Source of the DNA: Beverwykella pulmonaria
Lineage: Eukaryota; Ascomycota; Dothideomycetes; Pleosporales; Melanommataceae
Direction: 5' to 3'
NCBI GenBank assembly: GCA_001599595.1
Contig: BCHH01000001.1
Coordinates: 3,304,097 to 3,368,096 of the forward strand
DNA length: 64,000 nt
Below the pieces are notes generated by a model. That model searched no databases. It was not told where the DNA came from and saw only the letters and a program-made list of their open reading frames with translations. The translations under genes and the position numbers were made by a program. Shown here piece by piece: positions 46,234-56,575 of this stretch (position 1 is its first letter; the number at the start of each line of letters is the position of its first letter).

Positions 46234-47590
46234 CAGTCGGACCGCAAAAGTATTTGTGCATCCGAAAATCGCCGAAAATCATTCAAATTTATTGAGTATC
46301 GCAATTGAGTATAATGTGCTATACATATCTATTTTATATACAGTTTCTTGGTGTTTTAGATGCTTGTAGGAACCCTCAAGCTTAGTATTTGGTTTGGTAG
46401 CCCTTAGCCTTCCGCACGGCCGCCAAACGCCTGGGCATGGACCATATGAGGTTGCGGATCAGTGAATTGGGTATCTTCCGCCAGGCCTCCTTTAAAGCCG
46501 CATGCAGGGCGTCCCATGCTTCCTGTGAGTCGCCCGTATTGTCAAGCTCAGGGTGGAGTTTGTGTACAAGCTTTTTCAGCGCCCACCAAAGGTGCTCAAT
46601 CAGGTTAAGGTCAGGGGAGTAGGGGGGCCATTCAAGCGTCCAGATCCCATGCGTCTCAAGGAAGTTGATAACCTTTTTAGACGTGCGTATAGGTGCGTTG
46701 TCCTGCATGAAGATGTGGCCAGGCTGGTAATAAGGCAGTAACCCTTTCTTAAGTGTCTCAATATATAACTGGCCAGAGTAGCCCTTATTAGGAGCGTCGG
46801 GGTCCCTCTGCATGATGACTAATTCACTCCTTCCTACTCTCCCATTTGGAGACACCCATATACACCCCCACACCATCTGCCGTATATTCTTCCCTGTGGC
46901 CTTCTTAGTAATCATCTTAGGGTCATATTTCTCATGCGGATACCTAAAGGCCCACTCAGCCTGCTTGCCAGAACCTCATTCAATAGAGCACTCGTCTAAG
47001 AACTTAACAACCCTCCTACGCCAGTTGAAATTGCGATACTCTCTGTTGAACTTAAGGCGTAGAATTGCACTAGCGCGATTAATCTTAGGCCTGTTTGCGC
47101 ATCAGTGGTTGGTAAGGCCTTGTTTCTTGAGCGCGCGATATATAGTGTCCTTGGAAGGTGGGTGGTGACAAGAAAGGAGGCCAGCCTCTTCCATAAGCTT
47201 TCTATACTCCATCTTTGGATATTTTCGTACTAAACGAACAAGCGCTCGAGTCTCCCAACAATTAATTATAGCTAGACGGCCAGCTCTGGGTAATGACTGC
47301 AAATTTGCGTGGGTTTTCCACCTCTTAATTGTGTTGGCGATCGTGTTGCGGTGGCACCCATATTCGTCCGCCAGCACTGACTGCTTTACCCCCTCCTCCC
47401 ATTTTGATATAATAGAACTGCGCGCCTCAGATGAAAGCTCTTCCTTTTGCGCGCGATTTCCACTAATTTCCGTCCCAAAAGAGCGTTTTTTGGCCATTTT
47501 GTATGTGGTTGAAAGTAAGGTGTTGGATTGTCGCGACGCGTTTTGGTGTGGTAAGCGAGGACGTGCACAAATACTTTTGCGCTAGTACTG
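46234..47590 (-). mobile_element. Tc1/mariner element (impala-like), 1357 bp
   Basis: Ends begin CAGT and close ACTG, with terminal inverted repeats 46234-46260 and 47564-47590 that match at 23 of 27 positions (the inner 18 identical: CGCAAAAGTATTTGTGCA). It is flanked by TA on both sides (46232-46233 and 47591-47592), the target duplication of this superfamily. One transposase frame fills the inside. The copy looks nearly complete. Confidence 0.9.
46382..47497 (-). pseudogene. Tc1/mariner transposase (DD34E) with two in-frame stops
   Basis: The frame from the ATG at 47497 to the stop at 46382 would be 371 residues without a frameshift. The N-terminal helix-turn-helix region is clear (SSEARSSIISKWEEGVKQSV; CHRNTIANTIKRW), and the catalytic core contains FLDEC, then FMQDNAPIR and, exactly 34 residues after that Asp, the Glu of LNLIEHLW. 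Two TGA codons interrupt it, at 47104-47102 and 46978-46976. Both fit CGA to TGA transitions, the light end of RIP damage. The enzyme would cut and paste the element at TA sites; this copy cannot make it without read-through. The family resembles fungal impala. Confidence 0.88.
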
Positions 47591-47592
47591 TA

Positions 47593-48416
47593 CATAACTT
47601 CGAGCGACCGAAGAGGGGGCTACCGTACAAAGCTACAAACAACATATAAGAAGATGGCGTTGAGGCGGCGACGTAACCTTAAAACATAAAGCTGTGTGTA
47701 TGGTGTGAAACTGGTAGATACTCAGGTATATATTCGTGCTCGCTGTCCTCAAGGCCTTTGGGGACAGTTGCCTTCAAACAGCTCCCAGCACGCATGCTAG
47801 TATACCTTGCTAGGATATAAAGGCGAGGGAAACTTGCACTGTCGTGGTTGGAACGGATCGCCTGGCTTCTCTTTTACCGTGCAAAGTGAGCACGAGCTAT
47901 TACTTCGAGAAAGCCTAGAATGTCGAACTCGGAAATTACAGCACCGTCATAAAGCCGTATGTCGTACGTACGTATAGCAGATTTTGTGACGCCGTACCAT
48001 AAGTGACGTTGGAATTGTACGCATATACGGCTCATACTCCGTTGGTACCTACAGCGCCAAGAACTTATATAAACAGCCCTATACAGAATATGTAGTCGTC
48101 TCCGTACGCAAAAATAGAAGCCTGTTTACGGGTCCGTAAGCAAGTCACCTGTACTAGCTGCCGTACGTACGTACAGCACAACTTACCCGCACTTGCACTT
48201 GCAAAGTAAAAGCTACAATCGGAGAAATGATCACTTCATGTTGCATTCAATCACGACCAGGTACCAACCCGCATTTCCGCCGTGAAAACATCCATGTCCC
48301 TTAAGAGGCACACCGCCTCCAAACCCCAAAGAAAGAGGGGAGTTCCAAAATTCCATACAGCAATTTTTCCGCCTCTAGCGAGCTGATTCTTAATCAGATG
48401 CCCCATTTAGAGCAAG
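47593..48416. other. Intergenic region
   Basis: AT-moderate sequence with several CGTACGTACG-like palindromes around 47960-48180. No gene supported. Confidence 0.5.
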
Positions 48417-50986
48417 CTAGTAACGACCAGGGGGAGGTGGACCGCCGTAGCCCCTGCCGCCCTGCTGCGGAGGATAGCCCTGAGGCGGACCGCCCGGATA
48501 TCCGCCCTGCTGTTGCGGGGGATATCCTCCTTGACCTGGCGGCGGACCATAGCCTCTCCCTTGCTGAGGGGGATAGCCCTGGGGCGGAGCTTGTCCGTAT
48601 CTAAGTCATCATCAGCAAAATGTGGAAAAGGTATTGGGTATTTTATACAACTCTATACGTTGTAAAAAGAAAGCTACATACCCTGGCTGCTGGCCATATG
48701 GCGGTTGCTGTCCGTAGCCCTGCTGTTGTGGCGGGTATTGCTGCGGAGGAGCACCATACTGGCCGCCCGGTGGTCCTGCGGGACGATTCGTCTTTTCATC
48801 TTTGCTGTCGTACGAGGAGTCGATGGCGCCAAGAAGAAGCTTTACAATCCAGAGATCGGGCGTGAGATCGACAGGCGGGTTGGCGCGTGCCATCTCTTCT
48901 TGTTCGTTCTCAAAATCTGGATGATTGTTAGAGGGGAAAATAGTAAAGCTCGGGTTTATGTCTTACTCGAAGTGCAGTCGATCATCGCGCCAATCTGCGG
49001 GTCTTCGTCAAGCGTGGAGAGGAACTTCTTCGCCGCGACATCGTTTCCGACCTGTGCGAACTCGAAGGCAAGAGCTCCGCGACCGTACTGCGGGTATCGT
49101 TGGGTCAGAGTGTCAAACGCATATCGGATTGTGTCAAAGACAGCGTTCTGTGGCTCTCCCGCCGGCTGGCCATCTGTAATGGTGATAACCAAAATTGGCT
49201 TCTTAAGCTGGTTAGAGGCAGCCTTAGGAAGGACGAGACCATCGATGACTTTCTTCTTGAGTGACGTGCCCATGGGAGTGAGACCGTTGAATTTCACGCC
49301 CTTCATAAGTTCGGTAATGTGGGCCTCGGTGGCAACGCCGTCCTCGAGAGAACGGCCGGTTTGCGGGTCGCGCACGTCGATGTTCATGAAGCGAACGGAG
49401 ATGCCGTCAGCGTCGAAGAGGGTCGAGGCAAAGGAAACGCGGTCGAGAATAAGGCGTAGATCCTGGATACGGCTGCCCTGTTCTTCAAACTGCATGGAGC
49501 CGCTGTCGTCTTCGCAATATTAGCCGAGTTTGTAGATTTGCGATGGACGTGCACTGACCGATATATAGCACAATATCGTATAAGGCCAATTTGACAATGT
49601 CATTGGCTACTTCCTTGGCGATGCGCCAGCGTTGAATGACTTGGTTGATTTGAGCTGGCGCACGGCTGGCGATCTGGTCTAGAGCGGGAGACCCCGGTGG
49701 GTACCAGTGTTGCAGCCCTTTCTCCTGGACGCAGCCCTCGAGTAGACGCTTGTATGCGGCGATGTCAGATGGAGAACCTTGTACACCCTGAGGTGCACCA
49801 GCGCCATAGCCCTGCGGCGCACCATATTGCTGCTGCGGTGGAGGTGGTCCACCTGGGTACTGCTGACCGCCCTAATAGGAAACGTTAGCCAATGCTCACA
49901 GGCATGCTCAAATGCCTTTCGCCCGAAGCTCTGCATCGCTCGACGTGACCAGATTTGCGGCGTCCTGGCATGGGGAAATCGCTGCGCTCATTCCAACGGG
50001 ACAGAGCTTGCGTAATCAAAGGCATGGTGACTTGGTTTACGAACATAAGAATTATATCCAGGCTGGCTTCCATACTGCTGTTGTCCATAGGGCTGTTGGG
50101 GCGGCGGCGATTGCTGGCCATATCCCTGTCCAAAGTTTGGCTGTTGGTAAGGCGGTTGCTGTTGATATGGGGGCTGCTGTTGGTATGGTTGCTGGTTTTG
50201 AGGACTGTATGGCAGTTGTCCTTGGAAGGGGGACTGTGCCGGATATTGCGAGGGAGGAGGTGGCGGAGGCGGTCGATTGTATCCGGACTGTTGCTGAGCA
50301 TAAGGAGAAGGTGCACCGTACATTGTGCCTGGGTTCGGAGATGGCTGGAGGGCACTGGGGTAGGGAGGGTTCGTCGGCGTCTGTGATGAGTAGGCGTTAG
50401 GCGCAAAGTGACTGGGCTGGTAGGAGCCGTAGTTTGCCATTGAGTTTTTCGTTGGCGTCACGAAGGGCACCGGCCGAAGTCGTCCAAACCGCGGAAGGAA
50501 AAGCCCAAAGGTAGCAAACGGAGGCGGGTTGTGAGGGAGATTCAGGTTGAGGGAGGAGAAGGTTTGCGCCAGGTCCAAGGTGGCGGGTGTGGCGGGATGT
50601 CGGATGATGACGGTGCACAGCAGGCAGCGGGAGAAAAGGAAGGAAAGAAGACACGAAAGTAACGTACCTGGGGGGCGCCACCTGGTGGGTTAAATGCTTG
50701 GTACTGCTGCTGTCCCGGCTTTTCCAACGCGTTAGCACTTTTCGTGCGCAGAATGCCGCACACGGCAGCATTCGAGGCAGAAAACTCACATAACCGCCGC
50801 CTTGTGGAGGCGCGCCACCATAAGCTCCTGGGGGAGGCCCGCCAGCGGCTGCGAGCTTCGAAGCAAGCTGTCCAAGTCATACAAGTCAGCCTTGAGCGCC
50901 CAACAAAAGAATTGGGGACATGACGTTTGCTGCCTGGCGGGGCATGGAGGGGTAAACGGATCACACGGCGGGCGACTTACTCCCAT
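48417..50986 (-). CDS. vWA-domain protein with Pro/Gln/Gly/Tyr-rich flanks
   Basis: A consistent model of eight exons (50986-50981, 50867-50790, 50718-50668, 50416-50045, 49871-49559, 49509-48967, 48916-48682, 48600-48417) gives 593 residues; the junctions around 50.05 and 50.42 kb are less sure, and an ATG at 50440 is an alternative start. The first 200 residues are Pro/Gln/Tyr-rich. Then come DIAAYKRLLEGCVQEKGLQ and a von Willebrand factor A domain with the metal-ion motif D-x-S-x-S (YIDDSGSMQFEE), the Thr of GLTPMGTSL and the Asp of VITITDGQPAGE. Next is ANPPVDLTPDLWIVKLLLGA. The tail repeats PQGY/GGY units. Fungal relatives are cytosolic and of unknown role; the vWA fold suggests protein binding. 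Confidence 0.85.
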
Positions 50987-51941
50987 GATCGCGGGCTGTA
51001 GGGGCTTTTCTTTGTAGATGAGGGTGTTGTCGAGAGCGGTCGAAGAGTTGATGAGAGTCTAGGTGCGGAGAAAGAGGGAGCGACTCAAATACTGGGAACC
51101 TGGAGCTTTCTCAGGCGGCGAGAGCGTGAGCAAGCTGAGAATGACAGCACCAGCCGTTTGCACTCACCCGCTCAGCCACAACCGGGATCCACCCCACTGC
51201 TCTGTCATCTCCCTCTAGCCGCCATTGGTTACGATGTGATGCCATTTGCAGCTTGCGAATTGAAGATGATGCAGTTGAGGCGCAGCAGCCTCACGCCACA
51301 GCCTTACTGCATGACCCCTCCTAGCAAATTCAAAGTGCAGCGTATGGCGATATCAGTCTCCTGATCTCGCCCAAAGCGCGCGCCAAAGAATGTGCGTTGC
51401 GTACATACAGGCCCACACGTGGGAACTAGTGGGGAGCCAATAGGCATCCAGCATGAACCTTGGCACTTCAAATAAGCGTCAAGGTATGCACTTTGTACCT
51501 TATACTCACCTCCAAGCTTGGAGCGGCTTCGGGCAGAGGATGGAGCGACTGTCGCTGTCCTATTGTGTCTACCTAGTGACTTTTATGCGAGAATCAAAGT
51601 GCTTGCTCGAATGTGCATGGGCTAAATTCTAGAGTTCTGCACAACATGCAAGCACTACTAGGGATGTTCTGGTAGTGTTGCCGTGATTGACTTGCCAGCC
51701 CGAGGTCAACGTGAGGTTGTTTTCAAAGTCCGAAAGTCGAGATCTGCCCAACGCCCAACGCGTCGAGTCAGCACCTTACAAAACTACCTTGTTCACACCT
51801 CGCTATTTCGGTTATTATTGCTAGGTTTCTTTTTATAACATAAAGCACAAGCGAGTGGCCCACCTCAACAAAACAAAACACAACTCTACAGCAACATGAC
51901 TCCACAACGCAAGAAGATATAGACTATCTACTATTTGCAAA
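50987..51941. other. Promoter side of the vWA gene; start of accessory segment
   Basis: No gene recognised. The sequence becomes more AT-rich beyond about 51.8 kb, where repeat relics begin. Confidence 0.5.
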
Positions 51942-52200
51942 TTAATCTACAGATGATTCTGCATCTTTTTGACATGTACAGATATTGTGACCTGTTTCTT
52001 TGCAGCGACTGTAGCGCGGCTGCTGAGCCGCGTTGCCACTTGAGCGCGCATCAACGTACTTTTGAGCAATTATATCAGCACCCTCTGCCATGGTTAGGGT
52101 TCCTTGCTTCTGCATCTGATCTTTTTGCATGCTCTACACTTTGTTGCAACTTTATTTGCCTTCTAAAGGCGAACAACTTGATCGCGCAGTAGCATGTCTA
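51942..52200 (-). pseudogene. Pogo/Fot1-type transposase C-terminus relic
   Basis: A minus-strand frame reads AEGADIIAQKYVDARSSG and then YSRCKETGHNICTCQKDAES. This resembles the zinc-knuckle tail (C-x2-C-x4-H-x4-C) at the end of fungal DDE1/pogo transposases, with the first Cys changed to Tyr as expected from TGC to TAC. The DDE core is absent. It is a short fragment. Confidence 0.55.
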
Positions 52201-52431
52201 AATGTATTATTACCTTGGCGCCCTAAGCCAGCTGATCAATCAACACAAGAATTCAAAGTAGGTGAGCTATCTTGATGCGTTTGGATCCGATCGTGAATTA
52301 GGATTAATTGAGCTCCTAGCTTAGCAGCATTGCTTGGTGTTTTTAACTCCTATTAGGCGATCTTAGTAGCAGGAGGAGATAACGTCTAAAGCTTAACATT
52401 AAGCTTTAATAGTATTGCTACGGAGTGACAC

Positions 52432-52728
52432 TGTCAAGGGTACTGTATTCTATAGTACCCTCCGAACGACGAGCCTGACAAGTACTGTATTCACCCTATG
52501 AACGACGAGCTCGGCAACTAACCAACCTAACTTAGATTATACAACCGAGCCCTAATCGGGTTCAGCCTATGCATGAACCATGCCGAGTACTTATTGAACG
52601 CGAAGGACCTCTGGTTGAGCTCCTTACGCAACGTCTTGCATGATAATATATCGCACCTGAGATTGTATCCGTAGCTTCCAATAGCCAATTGAGCCTTGAT
52701 CATCAACTACCGATAGCCTTTCGTGACA
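52432..52728. mobile_element. Possible solo LTR
   Basis: This 297-bp segment starts TGTCA and ends TGACA, 5-bp inverted termini of the TG...CA form, inside a zone of transposon relics. It contains two imperfect copies of a GTACTGTATTC ... GAACGACGAGC unit. The flanking 5 bp do not match, so no target duplication supports it. Confidence 0.3.
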
Positions 52729-52846
52729 AGAGGTGATTTTTTCGTTTCCTGTTCTCTATAGAATCTTTTAATTACCTTAATTACCTGTATTACTTCTGTA
52801 TTGTTTGCAGTCTTGCTATTACTTACTAGAAATGTGTATAGCACGC

Positions 52847-53392
52847 CTAGGACTTTAACAAGTTATAATTTGCGGAGAATCTGTATGCGGTCTGCCGCCT
52901 TCGCGACAGCGTCCGCTGCGTTTGCAATGCGAGTCTAATCTCAATGTCGCTGCCATGGAGCTTGTGTTTTGTTATCGCCTGTGGGATAGCTGGTCGAGCG
53001 AGTTCTAAGATCTCGCTGGGCGTCTTGTTTTGCGTGTCGGCCACGCGTGCGCATAATGTGGGTCGTACGGGGGCTGGTTGCGCCGTCTGAGCAGCGACGT
53101 CGGCCCATTGTCAATTTGCTGTTGGGCAATTCCTGTTGCCTTTCTAGCTTCTTTCCAGCGCGACTTTCTTAAGCACGCTCTCCTGCAACCTCTCCTCAGC
53201 CCTCTTTACCTCCTCTTCTGCGTGGCGCGCTAGCGCCTGCACTCTCCTGTTCTCTTCTTCCTTAATTTCCTCTATAAATTCTATTAGTTTTTCAATGGTG
53301 GGGTCTCGTACCTTGGTTGGTTCTCTGTTGTGTTGTTGTGGGTGATGGTTTCCCCCTGACGACGCCCTGCCGGCGGCATCATGGCGCTGCAC
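52847..53392 (-). pseudogene. LINE-like ORF1 / Gag-type relic
   Basis: Starting at 53392 the frame is a charged coiled coil (EKLIEFIEEIKEEENRRVQA; EEEVKRAEERLQESVLKK). After stops it continues with WADVAAQTAQPAPVRP and then KTPSEILELARPAIPQAI, an arrangement that resembles ORF1 of fungal Tad-type LINEs. Frame breaks and stops show that it is dead. No reverse transcriptase is present nearby. The family call is by general resemblance. Confidence 0.4.
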
Positions 53393-53602
53393 CGTCCGCG
53401 CCTTGGCTATAGAGGCCTTGAGGTAGTATAGTGCTGTAATAGATGATAAATTTGACGGTTTTTGATCAGTATAACGCTGTGCGCAAACTGTCTTTTTTCT
53501 AAGGTTTATTATAAAGATTTAAATGCGGATATTTCTTATAGCATTTATCAGACTTTATGTCACAAGTATGACATGCTATAGTTTTATTATGATAATTAAT
53601 AA

Positions 53603-53707
53603 AATGTCGAATGTCGAATGTCGAATATCGAATGTCGAATGTCGAATGTCGAATATCGAATGTCGAATATCGAATGTCGAATATCGAATGTCGAATGTCG
53701 AATGTCA
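53603..53707. repeat. 7-bp minisatellite, 15 units
   Basis: Fifteen units of AATGTCG, four of them in the variant AATATCG and the last AATGTCA. It is 1.1 units short of any codon multiple, so the open frames across it on both strands are artefacts of the repeat. It lies 80 bp downstream of the short-chain dehydrogenase stop. Confidence 0.92.
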
Positions 53708-53784
53708 ACAACACTGGTTCCATCTCTTTTTGAAGCGGCTCAATGCAGTAATATCCAGTTAATTTCACATGCGTAGCTCGAATC

Positions 53785-54600
53785 TCATTGGAAGTACGCC
53801 TTCCGATCCTCATCATGAAAGTCAGTATATCCCATACCTTTCACAAACGTATAATGCCAGGGTCCTTGCTCTTTCAGTTGGGCAAGCTTGATGTATTCGG
53901 GCGCTCGTGCCTCGCCGCTCATCTGGTCTCTTGTTGGAGAGCCATCTGGAAAACGCTCATCAGTAAAATAAAATCTAAAAAGCTATTAGCATGTTTCAGA
54001 AGAGTAAGAGATATTTTCGTACCTGAAACCATCGTCTTTGTAGGCAACGCTGGCATCCCAGATCATGTGGGCCGCTGCGATCTTGCCCAAGCCGAAGGTG
54101 AGTACGCCTGGAGAAGGCATCACGTTGAGCTTGTTCCCGGTGTAGAAAAAGACTTTTGGCTTAGATGCAGGCAGTGATCGAAAACCCGCAACGGCTTGCT
54201 GAGCGGCTATGAAGGCACTTGTTAGATTTATCGTCATCTCTTCCTCGTGCTGCTTAAGTGTGATTGGTGTCAGCGGGTCTCGAGCATCGACGAAGGCTCT
54301 TTTGGCACCTTCAAAATCAGCATTATAGCACTGTAATATTTGAAAGTTGGAAGAATCGTTTGACGTACCATTGTAAATGACTGCAGATGGGGCAGCCCAA
54401 TGTGATTTGACCTTCCTAAAGACCTCTGGTATCGAGTCTGGCTGAGATAGGTCGACGTGAAGATCAAGATGCGTCTCATCCGCTACTTTGTCCTCACGGT
54501 TACGGGAAGCACTCGCAATCCTCCAGCCATTTGCAGCGAAAACGGTCGCCACATTCTGACCAATATTCGAGCCGGCACCAAGAATGAGTACGACGGACAT
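53785..54600 (-). CDS. Short-chain dehydrogenase/reductase
   Basis: Exons 54600-54369, 54308-54023 and 53974-53785 give 235 residues. The N-terminus MSVVLILGAGSNIGQNVATV carries the glycine-rich nucleotide-binding motif G-x3-G-x-G of the Rossmann fold. Later landmarks are AFIAAQQAVAGF and KVFFYTGNKLNVM, where the usual catalytic Tyr-x3-Lys is not obvious: the strand has YTGNK, while ALGKI/LGKIAAAH follows in helix position. After the last splice it ends RFYFTDERFPDGSPT and GMGYTDF. This fits a fungal atypical SDR subgroup that has lost the standard catalytic pair, as I recall it. The first intron (60 bp) is a multiple of three without a stop, so retention would add 20 residues. Substrate unknown. 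Confidence 0.8.
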
Positions 54601-54959
54601 GTTGTACAATTTATTATACATGTGATGGTGATCCGAATTGCCTTCTTGTCGTATTTCGAGGAATTTTATGTCACAAGCTATCGAATCACTGGAAATCTCC
54701 GATGGTGGTTGTCGTTCGTAGGGCGCGTGGATGAGTCAATCTCAAATTGCGGGTGCCTAGGTTGCAAACCTAACAACAGTAATCTTCGGCCTTGGCGTGT
54801 TCAGACAAACGATTTTCCTATATCTGAGGCATACCAACCCACACGCTGTTTTTCCGCCTACAGCTCCATCGGTGTAATTGTCAAAGAAATAGTGAAGAAC
54901 GCCCAGTAAGGCTACCAAACAACTGAATACAAAAGGAAGACAGGGAACATGTTCCGACG

Positions 54960-55744
54960 GTCCTAACTGGTACAATTTTGATGTGGATTGGCTGGTTTGG
55001 ATTTAACGGAGGAAGTGCCCTAGGTGCCAATATGAGGGCAGTTTCTGCAATTGTCAGCACCCACTTAGCCACCTGTACAGGAGGGGTTACTGGTTCATTG
55101 CTCGACAGCCTTTATAACTGGGTAATACTAATCAAAAGCGGAGGCAGCTCTAAGATCCACCATTGGCGCCCGGAGAGCGTGATATATTGCGTCAAAGATT
55201 TTTTCAAAAGGCTTGTCCTTTCGTTTTGCAACGGCGCAGTGACTGGTATGGTTGCTGTCCCCCTGCGGCTGGCTACATATCACCCGATTATGCGCCTATT
55301 TTCGGGTTCTTGGGTGCAGTCTGCTCTTCTTACGCCATTCGCCTCAGCAAATTCATCTTCGACTCGCTCGACATACTTGCAATCCATGCTGTTGGAGGCT
55401 TTGTCGGAATGCTGTTGACAGCTTTTTTTTCGAAGTCTGTTGGCCTTGTCGTGGCTCCCGAAACATGTTGACAGTGCAACACAGCCCCGATGTTGTGGCT
55501 CTTGATGGATACAGCTCGATCCCAGGTGGATTTATTGACCACTACTGGGGCCAACTCGGGTAAGTTCCATTGCTTGAACTTGTTGGGTTACTGCTAATTA
55601 TTGCTTTCATACAGTAAGCAATTCGCTGATGCCATCGCCGGCGCGGCGTACTCGTTCAGTGTTACGTTTCTCATTCTATGCGTCATCAACATTACCACAT
55701 GGTTTAAACCGACTCTGAAAGAGCCCCTTCTCGTGTTCGACTAG
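54960..55744 (+). pseudogene. Ammonium transporter (Amt/Mep) C-terminal relic
   Basis: The frame from 54960 reads VLTGTILMWIGWFGFNGGSA, LGANMRAVSAIVSTHLATCT, the hallmark of Amt helices 7-8. Near 55257 (a CCCCC run) the reading shifts to another frame, giving AAGYISPDYAPIFGFLGAVC and DILAIHAVGGFVGMLLTAFF. A second shift near 55450-55480 leads to GGFIDHYWGQLG, then an intact 55-bp intron (55560-55614) and AGAAYSFSVTFLILCVI to TAG at 55742-55744. The order is right for the second half of an Amt protein, but the first half is missing and two frameshifts break it. The base changes are not TAG-rich, so decay seems not to be RIP. Confidence 0.8.
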
Positions 55745-56575
55745 CCCAATAAGACATAGAGCTACAACCAATAACGTTTTACACCCTTAACATGCTCGAA
55801 AGTAAGATGTCTCCTCGGAATTGCGTGGTCCTGCGAAAGACAGTCGCGTGCTAAATTTGGTGAACGTCGTTCACAGCGGAGCTTTTCAACTCCTAGCACT
55901 GATTTCAAGGTGCATCTCAGTCTTGTGTTGGTCGATCAGTTTGAAAGTCCCACTCCATATTTATTGATTAGAGAGGCACCGTTGTGAATAAATATCAAGC
56001 AGGAGCTGTCGATTGGATTAAGCATATATGTATGAGTCAGGTTTTAGAAGTAACAAGAACATATTTTTAACACATTCCGAATGACAGGAGAGCACAAGGA
56101 CTGGCATGACATGAATAATCAAATAATTTTGCACAAAATTAATGGTTTTTTTTTCTTTTTTTCTTTTTTTGGCTGAGCGAAGCTCCACTATTTCAAGCGC
56201 CACAACGAAACGGATCTGGGGACAACAAGTGAATCGCTAAAACACATTTCAGCTCATGCAGAGGATATTGATCATTATGCCAGTGTTACCTGAAGGGCTT
56301 TTTGCGCCAATCTTTGCTTCTCACTTTGGCCACACATATTGCTTGTACTTATCTGAGCACTTCGTTGGCGTTTTTTCCCACCAATCTCTCATTCCTAGTA
56401 CCTAACAATCGGTCCTTTGGATGAGGATGACTTCGTGTCTGACTCGTTCACTCTTGCTTCCTGTTCTAATGCCTGATGCTTCTTTAGCATTGAAATACCA
56501 TCTAATTATGATTAATCTCATTCTTATCAGTACTTAACCTTCATGGTAGACTATTGATATTCTAAATGGCCCCAC
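55745..56575. other. Intergenic region
   Basis: AT-rich, with poly-T/A tracts around 56140-56170. No gene supported. Confidence 0.5.

Noticed and set aside
53523..53816. Open frames across the heptamer array on both strands
   Set aside because: The repeat has no stop in several frames, so they are artefacts.
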